Shown here: positions 7,992-17,100 of the stretch, one piece after another
Layout of the letters: each line of letters opens with the position of its first letter
Numbering within the stretch: the first letter of the stretch is position 1
Source of the DNA: Caldimicrobium sp.
GTDB lineage: Bacteria > Desulfobacterota > Thermodesulfobacteria > Thermodesulfobacteriales > Thermodesulfobacteriaceae
Assembly (NCBI GenBank): GCA_025059715.1
Contig: JANXCE010000001.1
Location: 1-64,000, forward strand
Direction: 5' to 3'
DNA length: 64,000 nucleotides
Notes under the pieces: model-generated
What the model was told of the DNA's origin: nothing
Seen by the model: the letters and a program-made list of their open reading frames with translations, nothing else
The model's database searches: none
Position numbers and translations under genes: made by a program

Positions 7992-8984
7992 TTACCAGCG
8001 CATTAAAACACCAGCATAGGTAAAGCCTCCTCCAAAGGCTACCATTAATAAGAGATTCCCCCTTTGGAGTTTGCCTTCTTTTTCCGCTTCGTAAAGTGCT
8101 ATAGGTATACTTGCAGCAGAGGTATTTCCGTAGCGATCGATGTTTACAAAAAACTTTTCCTTAGGAAGATTTAATCTCTCGCGAAGATACTCTATTATTC
8201 TTAGATTAGCTTGATGGGGGATGATAAGGTCGAGGTCTTCTGGTTTTAAATTGTTTCTTTCCAGAAGCTCCAGGGCGATTTTTTCCATGACTCGGGTGGC
8301 AATTTTAAAAACCTCTCTTCCCTGCATTCGAATATAATATTCTTCAGGAGGGAGTTTTTCATCCAAGGGAAAATAGGCGGAGCCTCCTCCTTTTAAAGTC
8401 AAAAGATGGGAATTTGAGCCATCTGCTCCTAAGATAAAATCAATAATACCTCTATCGTGATTCTCCTGCCCTGTCATTATCACTGCCCCAGCCCCATCTC
8501 CAAAAAGCACACAGGTAGTGCGATCTTGCCAGTTAGTCTTTCGGGATAGTGCCTCTGCACCTACGATTAGGATCTTTCTCTCTGGATTGTTTCTAACAAA
8601 CTGATCCCCAATACAGAGGGCATAGAGAAAGCCCGAACAAGTAGCGGATAAATCAAAGGCGCCTGCTTTTACCGCGCCTAAGCCATTTTGTATTAGAATT
8701 GACAAAGAAGGCATCAAGTAGTCAGGAGTAAGGGTAGCACATATAATTAAATCTATATCTTTCGCCTGAAGTCCAGCCCTCTTCAAGGCTTCCTTAGAGG
8801 CTTCAATAGCGTAAGTGCTAATTACTTCATTGTTATCAAGTATGTGCCTTTCTTTTATGCCAGTTCGCTCAATTATCCATTCATCTGAAGTATCTACCAT
8901 TTTTTCAAGGTCGTAGTTAGTAAGCACCTTGGGAGGCACAGCCATACCACTGGAGAGTATCACCGAAGCCTTTTTAATCTGCAA
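7992..8984 (-). CDS. fabH: Beta-ketoacyl-ACP synthase III
   Basis: 330 residues, normal for FabH, which condenses acetyl-CoA with malonyl-ACP to start type II fatty-acid synthesis in the cytoplasm. The thiolase-fold catalytic triad is visible: Cys116 (in ATCSGFLYAL), His257 (PHQANLRI) and Asn287 (YGNTSAAS). The glycine-rich C-terminus LLMVAFGGGFTYAGVLMRW is typical. The start overlaps the end of plsX by 11 bp, so translation is probably coupled. The order rpmF-plsX-fabH is the common bacterial one, but acpP, fabD and fabF do not follow; fabG lies 49 kb away. Confidence 0.97.
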   Translation of the reverse strand: MQIKKASVILSSGMAVPPKVLTNYDLEKMVDTSDEWIIERTGIKERHILDNNEVISTYAIEASKEALKRAGLQAKDIDLIICATLTPDYLMPSLSILIQNGLGAVKAGAFDLSATCSGFLYALCIGDQFVRNNPERKILIVGAEALSRKTNWQDRTTCVLFGDGAGAVIMTGQENHDRGIIDFILGADGSNSHLLTLKGGGSAYFPLDEKLPPEEYYIRMQGREVFKIATRVMEKIALELLERNNLKPEDLDLIIPHQANLRIIEYLRERLNLPKEKFFVNIDRYGNTSAASIPIALYEAEKEGKLQRGNLLLMVAFGGGFTYAGVLMRW

Positions 8985-9981
8985 CCTCTTCCTCCTCTAT
9001 GTGATGTTGTTGGATTGCTTTTTCCAGTTGATTTGCTAAGTCTAGCTTAGCAAAGTGTAAGGCCTGTCTTAAGGCATTTTTTATAGCAAGGGCATCGGAC
9101 TTTCCATGGGATATAATCACATTGCCCTTAACCCCCAAAAGAGGAGCTCCTCCATATTCGCGCCAATCCGTCTTCTTTTTAAAGGCCTTTAAAGCACCCT
9201 TAGCCAGAGACATTCCTAAGAGATAAAGAAAGGATTCTTTCACTTCCTTTTTTAACATCTCCAGAATGGTTTCCGCAAGTCCCTCCGATAATTTCAAACA
9301 TATGTTACCTATAAATCCATCACAGACTACAATGTCAACCTCTCCCCTATAAATGTCTCTGCCTTCAATGTTACCATAATAGTTAAGTGAGGAAGCGGAT
9401 AAGAGTTTATGGGTCTCCTTGACTAAGAAATTGCCCTTTCCAATTTCCTCTCCAATAGAGAGGAGGGCAATTTTAGGTTGAGGTCTTCCCCAAATCGTCT
9501 CAAGAAAAAGATTGGCCATAACCGCAAACTGATAGAGATCATAGGGTTTAGAATCCACATTAGCTCCCGCATCTATAAGAACCATAGGTTCGCGAAGAGT
9601 GGGAAGTAGGGTGGCAATAGCCGGTCTTCTAACCCCAGTTAGCCGTCCCAAGATAAACATGCTTCCCGCAACCACCGCTCCAGAATTACCAGCAGAAACA
9701 AAGGCTTGAGCATACCCCTTTTTTAGTAAGTCAAGACCAACAAAAATACTTGCGCCTCTCTTTTTTTTAAGAGCCTCTCCCGGAGACTCATCCATATAAA
9801 CCACTTCTTCTGCAAAAATGCCCTCTACTCTCGGATAAGTGAGGAAAGGTGCTATGACCCTTTGGGGACCAACTAAAACTAAATGTAGTTCAGGAAAACT
9901 CTTCAGAGCGAAAGTTGCTCCTTCAAGAGTAACTTGGGGGGCAAAATCTCCCCCCATTACATCTAAAGCTATGCGATACAT
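8974..9981 (-). CDS. plsX: Phosphate acyltransferase PlsX
   Basis: 335 residues. PlsX converts acyl-ACP to acyl-phosphate, feeding PlsY in phospholipid synthesis. It is usually peripheral on the inner membrane. Family signatures seen: N-terminal RIALDVMGGDFAPQVTLEGA, the substrate-loop region ARKKGAS-like (KKKRGASIFVGLDL), VSAGNSGAVVAGS, PMVLIDAGANVDSKP and DIVVCDGFIGNICLK. It starts 11 bp after rpmF and overlaps fabH. It is part of the DUF177-rpmF-plsX-fabH operon. Confidence 0.97.
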   Translation of the reverse strand: MYRIALDVMGGDFAPQVTLEGATFALKSFPELHLVLVGPQRVIAPFLTYPRVEGIFAEEVVYMDESPGEALKKKRGASIFVGLDLLKKGYAQAFVSAGNSGAVVAGSMFILGRLTGVRRPAIATLLPTLREPMVLIDAGANVDSKPYDLYQFAVMANLFLETIWGRPQPKIALLSIGEEIGKGNFLVKETHKLLSASSLNYYGNIEGRDIYRGEVDIVVCDGFIGNICLKLSEGLAETILEMLKKEVKESFLYLLGMSLAKGALKAFKKKTDWREYGGAPLLGVKGNVIISHGKSDALAIKNALRQALHFAKLDLANQLEKAIQQHHIEEEEVAD

Positions 9982-9992
9982 TTAATAGGAAT

Positions 9993-10175
9993 TTAGGATT
10001 CTGATTTTTCTATAAAGGTCTTCCCTTTGTAAAATCCACATTTCAAACAGATCCGATGGGGTAATTTGAAGGATTTACATCTGGGACAGATACTTCCTGA
10101 AGGAGGTGTTAGAGCTTGATGTGCCCTCCTCATCCCCCTTCTCGATCTCGAGGTTTTTCTCTTTGGAACCGCCAT
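9993..10175 (-). CDS. rpmF: Ribosomal protein bL32 (zinc-binding form)
   Basis: 60 residues, beginning [20 protein letters not shown], the standard bL32 N-terminus. Two CxxC pairs (CPRC and CLKC) show it is the zinc-binding type. It sits between the DUF177 gene and plsX, as in many bacteria; the gap to DUF177 is 1 bp. Confidence 0.97.
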   Translation of the reverse strand: MAVPKRKTSRSRRGMRRAHQALTPPSGSICPRCKSFKLPHRICLKCGFYKGKTFIEKSES

Positions 10176-10176
10176 T

Positions 10177-10737
10177 CTATCCCTCCCTAATTACTGTATT
10201 TTCGCTTTTCCTTAAAAGATTACCTAAAATCGCAAAGGGAGAGGTTTTCTTCATGCCTCTACAAGAACAGGTCTCCCTATTTAGATTTGTTCCACATTTT
10301 GAACAAAGCCCCTTACAATCCACAGCACAGAGATTTCTAAAGGGTAAGGTAAGTAATATCTCCTCTCTCAAAACTGAATAAAAAGATAGGAAGTTTTCTT
10401 CATAGAAACTCACTTCTAATTCCTCCGTCTCAAGTTCTCTTTCTTCTTCAAATTTCAGAGATTTCGCAGGAAGGAGAGCTACTTTAAAGGTTTCTTCAAT
10501 TGGAAATACAAAGAGTTCAAGACAGCGGTCACAGCGCAATTCTATAGCCCCTTTGAGCGACCCCTCAACCTCAATCTCAAAACCTAATTTTTTTATCCTG
10601 AGGTATCCATAAAAGGGAGTAACGATCTTAATATCCTCACCTAAAAAATTAATATCTTGAAATTCTAAAGTAAGGCCCTCGGGAGGAATTTCTTCTAAGG
10701 CTACTCCCCACGACGAGAGATCCTGAAGATTTTTCAT
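10177..10737 (-). CDS. DUF177 (YceD-family) protein
   Basis: 186 residues. The family (YceD/DUF177) is almost always encoded next to rpmF and has been linked to 23S rRNA processing or ribosome maturation. Seen here: a beta-rich N-terminus ([18 protein letters not shown]), the [10 protein letters not shown] motif at about 88-97, and a cysteine cluster ([17 protein letters not shown], then CSCRG) near residues 138-160 that could bind zinc. The tail [10 protein letters not shown] is the family's typical C-terminal sequence. It is the first gene of the lipid/ribosome operon, with its own promoter upstream. Confidence 0.88.
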   Translation of the reverse strand: MKNLQDLSSWGVALEEIPPEGLTLEFQDINFLGEDIKIVTPFYGYLRIKKLGFEIEVEGSLKGAIELRCDRCLELFVFPIEETFKVALLPAKSLKFEEERELETEELEVSFYEENFLSFYSVLREEILLTLPFRNLCAVDCKGLCSKCGTNLNRETCSCRGMKKTSPFAILGNLLRKSENTVIREG

Positions 10738-10765
10738 AGATAGTCACCCTTTAGTAGTTTTCTCT

Positions 10766-10793
10766 AAGATAATACAAAAACACCTTTTGTCAA
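10766..10793 (-). promoter_or_regulatory. Promoter of the DUF177-rpmF-plsX-fabH operon
   Basis: On the minus strand TTGACA (plus 10788-10793) and TATCTT (plus 10766-10771) are separated by 16 bp, 28 bp before the DUF177 start. It is divergent from the ispF promoter. Confidence 0.65.
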
Positions 10794-10834
10794 TTAATAA
10801 AGACTTAATAAAGACTAAAAACTTTTCCTGTTCA

Positions 10835-10862
10835 TTGACGCAATTTTTTTCGAGGATAAAAT
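10835..10862 (+). promoter_or_regulatory. Promoter of ispF
   Basis: TTGACG (10835-10840) and TAAAAT (10857-10862) are spaced by 16 bp. The -10 box ends only 15 bp before the ispF ATG, so the 5' leader would be very short. Confidence 0.6.
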
Positions 10863-10877
10863 TTAAAGATAAGTTAG

Positions 10878-11384
10878 ATGTTAGAAGGAAGATTTTTCTT
10901 TGGATTTGGTTTTGACATTCATCCTTTAAAGGAAGGTAGAAAGCTCTATCTTGGTGGGGTGGAAATTCCCTATAGCCAAGGTGCTTATGGGCACTCAGAT
11001 GGAGATGTGCTTTTGCATGCCCTAATAGATGCAGGGCTGTCCGCAGGAGGGTTTCCCGACATTGGAACCCTTTTTCCGGATTCCGATCCACAGTTTAAAG
11101 ATATTAGAAGTTCCCTTCTTCTTCAAAAGACTTTGAAGCTTTTACTAAGTAAGAATTTAAAATTTTATCAAGTAGATCTAACCCTTGTTTTGGATGCGCC
11201 CCCAATTGCCCCCTTTTATTCCCAGATCAAGGAGAATCTCGGAAGTTTGTTAGGGCTCTCCCCTGAAAAAATAGGTTTAAAGGCAAGGAGAGGGGAGGGT
11301 ATACTGTTTTCTCAGGATAAGCCTGCTATTATGTGTTTTGCTCTGGTTGTTCTTGAAAAATTGGATTTTAGTGATACCCTATGA
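10878..11384 (+). CDS. ispF: 2-C-methyl-D-erythritol 2,4-cyclodiphosphate synthase
   Basis: 168 residues, close to the family's 155-165. IspF makes the cyclodiphosphate intermediate of the MEP isoprenoid pathway and is a homotrimer with a metal site. Seen: GFGFDIHPLKEGR (metal-binding Asp and His), LGGVEIPYSQGAYGHSDGDVLLHALIDA (third metal ligand), DIGTLFPDSDPQFK. The usual C-terminal KATTTEKLGFTGRGEGI is replaced by KARRGEGILFSQDKPAI: Lys, Ala and Glu are kept but the Thr run is lost, so this is a divergent member. No other MEP gene is nearby, and the next gene (FKBP) is probably co-transcribed. Confidence 0.9.
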   Translation: MLEGRFFFGFGFDIHPLKEGRKLYLGGVEIPYSQGAYGHSDGDVLLHALIDAGLSAGGFPDIGTLFPDSDPQFKDIRSSLLLQKTLKLLLSKNLKFYQVDLTLVLDAPPIAPFYSQIKENLGSLLGLSPEKIGLKARRGEGILFSQDKPAIMCFALVVLEKLDFSDTL

Positions 11385-11464
11385 CCAGATAGAAGCTTGA
11401 GTCTTTGGAGTCCTATCCTCTAAATTCTCAACTTCTATCAAATTTAGTAATAAAGGAGTCTTTT

Positions 11465-11929
11465 ATGCGTAAGGTGCAAATCGGAGATGTAATTAGTATT
11501 CATTGTGTGGGAAAGATTTCCTCCGGGGAAGTTTTTGAGGATACCTTCGGGGGAGATCCCTTTGTGTTTGAAGTAGGTTCCCCAGAGATAATTCCTGGCC
11601 TATCTGAGGCAGTTCTTGGTATGACCGAGGGGGAGGAAAGAGATGTGGTTATTCCTAAAGAGAAAGCCTTTGGTGAGAGAGATGAAAATCTTATTCGCTC
11701 CATTCCCAGAGATGCCCTCAATCTTGATGTGGAGCCCGCACCTGGACTTTTGATAAATCTTATTGTGGATACCCCTCAGGGTGAAATGACCTTCCCTGCG
11801 ATAGTGGTAGATGTGACTCCCTATGAAATAGTCTTAGATCTAAATCCTCCCCTTGCTGGGGAAGACCTTTATTTTAAAATAAGATTAGTGAAAATCTTAA
11901 ACGAGCCTGAAGAGAGCATGATTTTGTAA
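11465..11929 (+). CDS. FKBP-type peptidyl-prolyl isomerase, SlyD-like
   Basis: 154 residues from ATG 11465, chosen because AAAGGAG lies 7-13 bp upstream; an upstream TTG at 11405 has no ribosome site. The architecture is SlyD-like: an FKBP half (VQIGDVISIHCVGKISSGEVFEDT), an inserted chaperone flap (about 65-125) and the return strand (FKIRLVKIL). FEVGSPEIIPGLSEAVLGM is the conserved FKBP active-site segment. The His-rich metal-binding tail of E. coli SlyD is absent, so it is the short type. Role: cis-trans prolyl isomerase and folding helper in the cytoplasm. Confidence 0.9.
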   Translation: MRKVQIGDVISIHCVGKISSGEVFEDTFGGDPFVFEVGSPEIIPGLSEAVLGMTEGEERDVVIPKEKAFGERDENLIRSIPRDALNLDVEPAPGLLINLIVDTPQGEMTFPAIVVDVTPYEIVLDLNPPLAGEDLYFKIRLVKILNEPEESMIL

Positions 11930-11938
11930 GACCTATTT

Positions 11939-11965
11939 CTCCCCATCCTCCCAAAGGATGGGGAG
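11939..11965. terminator. Hairpin between convergent FKBP and DUF39 genes
   Basis: A perfect 11-bp stem, CTCCCCATCCT (11939-11949) with AGGATGGGGAG (11955-11965), and a 5-nt loop. It lies between two converging genes, as expected for a bidirectional terminator. Neither side has a strong T-tract, so efficiency is uncertain. Confidence 0.6.
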
Positions 11966-11972
11966 GATGGTC

Positions 11973-13163
11973 TTAGCGCATCCGAAAAAGTTCCGCACCT
12001 GGCAAGGGTGCAACAGGTTCAGTTAAGAGAAATTCACCCCTTTTAATCCAATCTTTAAGGATTTCGGCGATTTCTCTCGATTTGACTAAACTGGTCAAGG
12101 GGACAGTGGGGATTTCTTTGCCCAGAATCCTAATAGTTCCACTCTTTAATTCTTCGTAGCTAACAGTTCCGTAAGTTCTCTTAATTCCATTGGGATAGTC
12201 ATGGGAGTAGTCTACTACTTGAGCCAATAGATCCTCGTCCGCAAGCCCTGCCCATTCTGCTACTTGTTCATTTAATATTGGTATGGGTATTCCCAAGCCA
12301 ACTGCTAATGAACAACCATAACCCAGATGACTGGTTCCAATGAGCCATTCAGGCTTCATTTCCTTCAAATTACCCATTACCATTAGAGTGCCTGCAGGTT
12401 GAATGGGAACTCCCTTAGGTGAGCGTTTAACTTCAGTCTTGTGTTGCGTGCCTGCCCATACTACATAACCCTTAGTTCCTCCAAGAAAGATTCTCGTTCC
12501 CAGTCCTATGGTTTTTAAATAGGGATCCTTTAAGAGAGGAGATAAACAACCTGCAGTGGCATAGTTGGCATTAGCTAAATTAGGTTTGAGAATCCCCATA
12601 TATGTATATAATATTTTGTCTGAGAGATTTATAGCTACATTATAATTTTGATAAGCATTTCTTGGATTGCAAAGATAGGCATTAACCAAATCTTGTAGAG
12701 TGATTTCCATCTCGAGAGATTTCCGAGGATAACAGTGAGTGCCGTAGGCTGTGGCTCTCAGGAGGATTTTTTTGCCTGCAACGAGGTCATGAATTACATG
12801 GCCTCCACCATATAGAAATTGACCAGGGAAAACCTTATTAAGAGGGTCGTCCTCACGGGGCTCCGTTGCACCGATATATATGTCCACAGCGGCGAGTCCA
12901 GCATAAGCGGGCACATCATTTAACCACACTCTATGAGCCTTGATAGTGGGAACTGTATGACCAAAATTAATAAAGGCTCCTGAGGAACACATGGGAGAAA
13001 AGGTCCCTGTTGTAACTACATCCACCTCTTTGGCTGCTTGAAGAGGTCCTACCTCTTTAACAAGGTTTGAAAACTCTTCCGCTGTTAAAACTACTACCTC
13101 TCCCTTTTCAATTCTCCTATTTATTTCTTCAATAGTTCTTCTCACTTTAAATTCCTCAGCCAT
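11973..13163 (-). CDS. DUF39 homocysteine biosynthesis protein (probable L-aspartate-semialdehyde sulfurtransferase)
   Basis: 396 residues across one long DUF39/COG1900 domain. In methanogens and some sulfur bacteria, DUF39 proteins with a NIL/ferredoxin partner build homocysteine from aspartate semialdehyde and sulfide. Seen: MCSSGAFINFGH with Cys59, GTHCYPRKSLEMEI with Cys144, GGTKGYVVWAGTQH and HLGYGCSLAVGLGIPIPIL. Cys59 and Cys144 are my candidates for persulfide/catalytic cysteines (inference). In Methanosarcina the family carries CBS domains; here a separate CBS-domain gene lies upstream on the same strand. A ribosome site (AGGGGG) precedes the ATG. Confidence 0.85.
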   Translation of the reverse strand: MAEEFKVRRTIEEINRRIEKGEVVVLTAEEFSNLVKEVGPLQAAKEVDVVTTGTFSPMCSSGAFINFGHTVPTIKAHRVWLNDVPAYAGLAAVDIYIGATEPREDDPLNKVFPGQFLYGGGHVIHDLVAGKKILLRATAYGTHCYPRKSLEMEITLQDLVNAYLCNPRNAYQNYNVAINLSDKILYTYMGILKPNLANANYATAGCLSPLLKDPYLKTIGLGTRIFLGGTKGYVVWAGTQHKTEVKRSPKGVPIQPAGTLMVMGNLKEMKPEWLIGTSHLGYGCSLAVGLGIPIPILNEQVAEWAGLADEDLLAQVVDYSHDYPNGIKRTYGTVSYEELKSGTIRILGKEIPTVPLTSLVKSREIAEILKDWIKRGEFLLTEPVAPLPGAELFRMR

Positions 13164-13417
13164 TTTAAACCCCCTATTTCAAGGTGGAATTATAACTATA
13201 TATATTTATAGAAAAAAATCAAGTGATATTTGTAACCTAAATTCGCCGATAGAGACATTAAAAAAGCTATGAAAGGATTATCAAAACTAACTTTCCATAT
13301 GAATTCCCCTATCACCCAGCAGGTGTAAACCAAACAAAAGTCTGCCCCTTAGGAGAAGATAGCTTTCGCTTTTAACTTAGTGTTTAATTGGCCAATTAGG
13401 AGGTAATAAATTGGGAT
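13164..13417. other. Intergenic region between CBS and DUF39 genes, with a palindrome
   Basis: 254 bp. It contains TAATTGGCCAATTA (13385-13398), a perfect 14-bp palindrome about 20 bp beyond the CBS stop, and an AT-rich stretch (13190-13225) that may hold the DUF39 promoter (TTGATT and TATAGT on the minus strand). I saw no riboswitch-like fold. Confidence 0.4.
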
Positions 13418-14011
13418 TTATTCTATAAAGGAGACTACCTTGTGACCTCTGTTAGCTAATTGAGAGGCAAGAACCTCTAAAGGCATCTTTTCTAAGCGAA
13501 TAAAGTAGACTTTCTCTCCGTTAATGGTTATATCCATGCCAATGGAGATTATTTTTCCGCCTAAGGATCTTATTTCCTCTAAGACATCATCCAAATTGTC
13601 TTGATAGGGGACCACATCAATACGGGATGAAGCCTTTAAAATCCCCATAAGCTCGATGAAAGCTTCTAAGATATCTGTAACAGTAATTATCCCTGTAAGT
13701 TTACCATTTGACACTACAGGTAAACCTCCAATTTTGTATTTGTAAATAAGTCTTGCCGCTTCATCTATGGAGGCTTCGGGATCAATTACAATTGGATTTA
13801 TAATCATAACCTCTCTCAGGGGTAATTTTTGCTTCTCGGGAGAAAGATAGGCTCTCAAACTGCTCTCTGTTACTAAGCCTTTTAGAGTTTCGCCCTCAAC
13901 GATGGGAAGATGTCTTATGGAGTTAAGTTTCATGACCTGAAGGGCATCTTCTACTGTTTTGTCCGGTGAAATGGTTATGGGATTTGAAACCATCCAATTT
14001 TTTACCTTCAT
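13418..14011 (-). CDS. CBS-domain pair protein with C-terminal ACT-like domain
   Basis: 197 residues from ATG 14009-14011, chosen over the GTG four codons upstream because GGAGG overlaps that GTG and lies 10 bp from the ATG. Two CBS motifs are visible: WMVSNPITISPDKTVEDAL with IRHLPIVEGETLKGLVTE, and MIINPIVIDPEASIDEAAR with IGGLPVVSNGKLTGIITVTDIL. They should bind an adenosyl ligand (AMP, ATP or SAM). The C-terminal 75 residues (RIDVVPYQDNLDDVLEEIR) look like a degenerate ACT-type fold, the AcuB-like arrangement. Its proximity to DUF39 suggests a ligand-sensing partner of homocysteine synthesis, since methanogen homologs fuse the two (inference). Confidence 0.8.
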   Translation of the reverse strand: MKVKNWMVSNPITISPDKTVEDALQVMKLNSIRHLPIVEGETLKGLVTESSLRAYLSPEKQKLPLREVMIINPIVIDPEASIDEAARLIYKYKIGGLPVVSNGKLTGIITVTDILEAFIELMGILKASSRIDVVPYQDNLDDVLEEIRSLGGKIISIGMDITINGEKVYFIRLEKMPLEVLASQLANRGHKVVSFIE

Positions 14012-14061
14012 GAGAGACTTCACCTCCAGTTTTAAGATTCTCTAATAACTTACTCTAATTA

Positions 14062-14088
14062 CAGACTATACCACACCTTTTGACATTG
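14062..14088 (-). promoter_or_regulatory. Candidate promoter of the CBS gene
   Basis: On the minus strand TTGCAA and TATAGT are separated by about 15 bp in the uvrA-CBS spacer, about 50 bp before the CBS ATG. It would separate the CBS gene from the uvrA operon. The spacing is short, so support is modest. Confidence 0.35.
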
Positions 14089-14104
14089 CAAGATTTTGTT
14101 AGAT

Positions 14105-17100
14105 TTAGGCTTGTAGGTATTTTTTAAGAGCTTCAGAGGTAGGTGTGTAAGTTCTTAAAAATTCTTCGATAGGGCCCTGAAAAATGAGGTGGCCCCCTTT
14201 TTCTCCCCCTTCGGGGCCTAATTCAATAATCCAGTCTGCACACTTGATTAATTCTAAGTTGTGCTCTATTACCACTACGCTGTGCCCTTTATCTACAAGC
14301 TCTTGCAGGGCAGACACCAGTTTTTCAATGTCTAATATGTGGAGCCCAGTGGTGGGTTCATCCATCAGATACATTACAGGTTTACGCTGAATTTTGCCTA
14401 ATTCCTTAGCTAATTTTATTCTCTGAGCCTCTCCCCCAGAGAGAGTGGGACTTGGTTGACCTAAGGAAAGATAGTCAAGACCAATCTTACAGGGAAGCTC
14501 AAGTTTAGAGGCAATGTATGGGTAACCCTTGAAGAAATCTCTGGCTTCTTTAAAGTCCATCTCTAAAATTTCCGCTATGCTCTTTCCTCTGAGAGTTACC
14601 TCTAAGGTTTCCCGGTTATACCTTTTTCCCTCACAGAATTCACAAGTTTGATAGACCGCGGGTAAAAATTTTATTTCTACTTTGATCTTTCCCTGTCCTT
14701 TACAATGGGAACATTGGCCCTCTTCCGTATTAAAGGAAAATCTTCCCTCACGATACCCCCTCTCTCTGGCAAGTCTTGTCTGGGCATAGGCCCTTCTAAT
14801 TTCGTCAAAGACCTTTATGTATGTAGCAGGTATGGAGCGGGGGGTATTCCCAATTGGAGAGTGATCCACTAAGTAAACCTCCGATAGAGATTCAAAACCC
14901 TTTAATTCCCTTAGTCCCTTAAGTTTTTGCTGAGTTCCCTTGCTTAAAACCATCTTTAGGTTTTCATACAGGGCTTCACATATTAGACTAGACTTTCCAG
15001 CCCCAGATACACCTACTACACAAGTGAAAACTCCCAGGGGAATTTGGACATCAATGTTTTGAAGGTTTCTCCAATGCACACCACCTAAAAATAGAAAATT
15101 GCTGGGGTTTCTAAGCTTACTTTTTAGGGCTTTCCTTTCCCTGTTGCGAAGTGCCTTTGCAGTAAGTGAGCTCTGAGAGTTAAAAAGGGAGTCCTTGACT
15201 CCCGAAAATACAACCTTGCCTCCCCTTTTTCCCCCACCGGGCCCAAGATCTACAATAAAATCTCCACTTAGAATAACTTCTTCATCGTGTTCCACAACTA
15301 TGACGGTGTTTCCTTTATCACGGAGCTTCTTTAGAACCTGAAGTAATTTCTGAGTATCCTTGGGATGAAGTCCTATCGTGGGTTCATCTAATATGTAGGC
15401 AACTCCAGTGAGATTACTTCCTATCTCTGCTGAAATCCTCACGCGCTTTGCCTCCCCTGCAGAGAGAGTATCTGCGGAGCGGGATAGAGTTAGGTAATTA
15501 AGCCCCAAATCAACGAGATATTCCAGTCTCTTGGTGATCTCTGGTAACAGAGTTTCAAGAAAAATTTTCTCTCTGCCTTCTGTATTAAGGCTTCTTATAA
15601 ATTTCAAAGCTTCTTCAATGGAGAGTTCGCATAGCTCGGGAAGGGATAAGTTTTTTATTTTAAAGTAGTGAACTTCCCTTCGGTATCTACTTCCTTTACA
15701 GCTGGGGCAAATTTTTTCTTCTATTTTACCTATTCCCTGACACTCAGGACAGGCTCCAACCTTGGTATTAAAGGCAAAAAGCAGGGGATCTGGTTCGGGA
15801 AGACTTACTCCACAGCGGAGACAAACCCTCTTTTGACTCAAATAAAGCTCCTCTCCATTAGTCCTTAGGATCACAGATCCTTTTCCTTCCCTTAGAGCCT
15901 TTGACAAAAGGGTATGGAAACTCTCCTCCGAGTTAGCGCTTCCTAAAAATACCTCTATGGTGTGTTCGCGGTAGCGAGAAAGATTGGGAATAGGCGGTAG
16001 CTCATAGGTGATGCCGTCAATTATTACCCTATGATACCCCCTTTTTAAAAGGCTTTCTAAAAGAGGGCGATAATGTCCTTTACGATATCTCACAAGAGTT
16101 GCTAAAATCTCTATGCTTTGCTCAGAATGCTTTCTCCACCACTGCTTAGCTATCTCAAGTATTTCCTCTTTGGATTTAGGTGATAACTCTTCTCCACAAT
16201 TGGGGCAATAAGCCTTACTTGCTCGGGCATATAGAAGTCTCAAGTAAGGAAGGATTTCCGTTATGGTGCCTACTGTAGATCTTGGAGAAATTTCTCCGGA
16301 TTTTTGTTCCAGGGCAACTGTTGGGGGAAGTCCAGTAATGTTGTCAAAATCAATCTCTTCGTAGAGTTTAAAAAATTGCCTGAGATAGGCAGGAAGAGTC
16401 TCTAAAAATCTTCTTTGGCCTTCAGTGAAGAGAACATCAAAGGCAAGGGTTGATTTGCCAGACCCTGAGACCCCGGTAATAACTATGAACTTATTCCGAG
16501 GCAAATCCAAGTCTATGTTTTGCAGATTGTGATGACGGATACCCCGAAGTTTAATATAGCGCTCCTCAAATTGATAGGCGTTAGGCTTTGTCTCCTTTAA
16601 AGTTTTACCCTGGAGATACTCTTTCAAGTATACTGCAGTAGGGGTTGAAGTTTCTAAGAAATTTTTAAGTTCTCCCTGATAGAGGAGATAGCCCCCCTTT
16701 TCTCCTCCTTCAGGTCCAAATTCCAAAATCCAGTCTCCAAGTAGCATTACTTCAGGATGGTGTTCTACGATAACTACCGTGTGGCCCTTTTCTTTAAGAA
16801 GTCTTAGGGCTTGAAGAAGTTTTTCGATATCCTTTAAGTGTAGTCCAACTGTAGGTTCATCTAAGAGTATGATGGCCTTGGAGCTTCCAATTTGGGCTAA
16901 AAGCTCTGCTATCTTTAATCTCTGAGCTTCCCCACCTGAGAGAGTGGAAAGCGGTTGTCCTAATCTTAGATAACCAAGCCCAAGGCTCTCTAAGATCTGT
17001 AAAAGCCTCTGAATTTCTCGATGATTTCCAAAAAACTTAAGGGCGGATTCCACCGTAAGATCTAACATCTCGGAGATATTTTTGCCTCTCCATCTTATTT

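Noticed and set aside
10744-11091. Minus-strand 115-codon frame over ispF
   Set aside because: It is antisense to ispF and covers the divergent promoter region.
13164-13417. SAM or other riboswitch before DUF39
   Set aside because: No recognisable conserved aptamer core; only an AT-rich stretch and one palindrome.
13398-13434. Small plus-strand gene after an AGGAGG site near 13398
   Set aside because: The frame closes within six codons of the TTG start.
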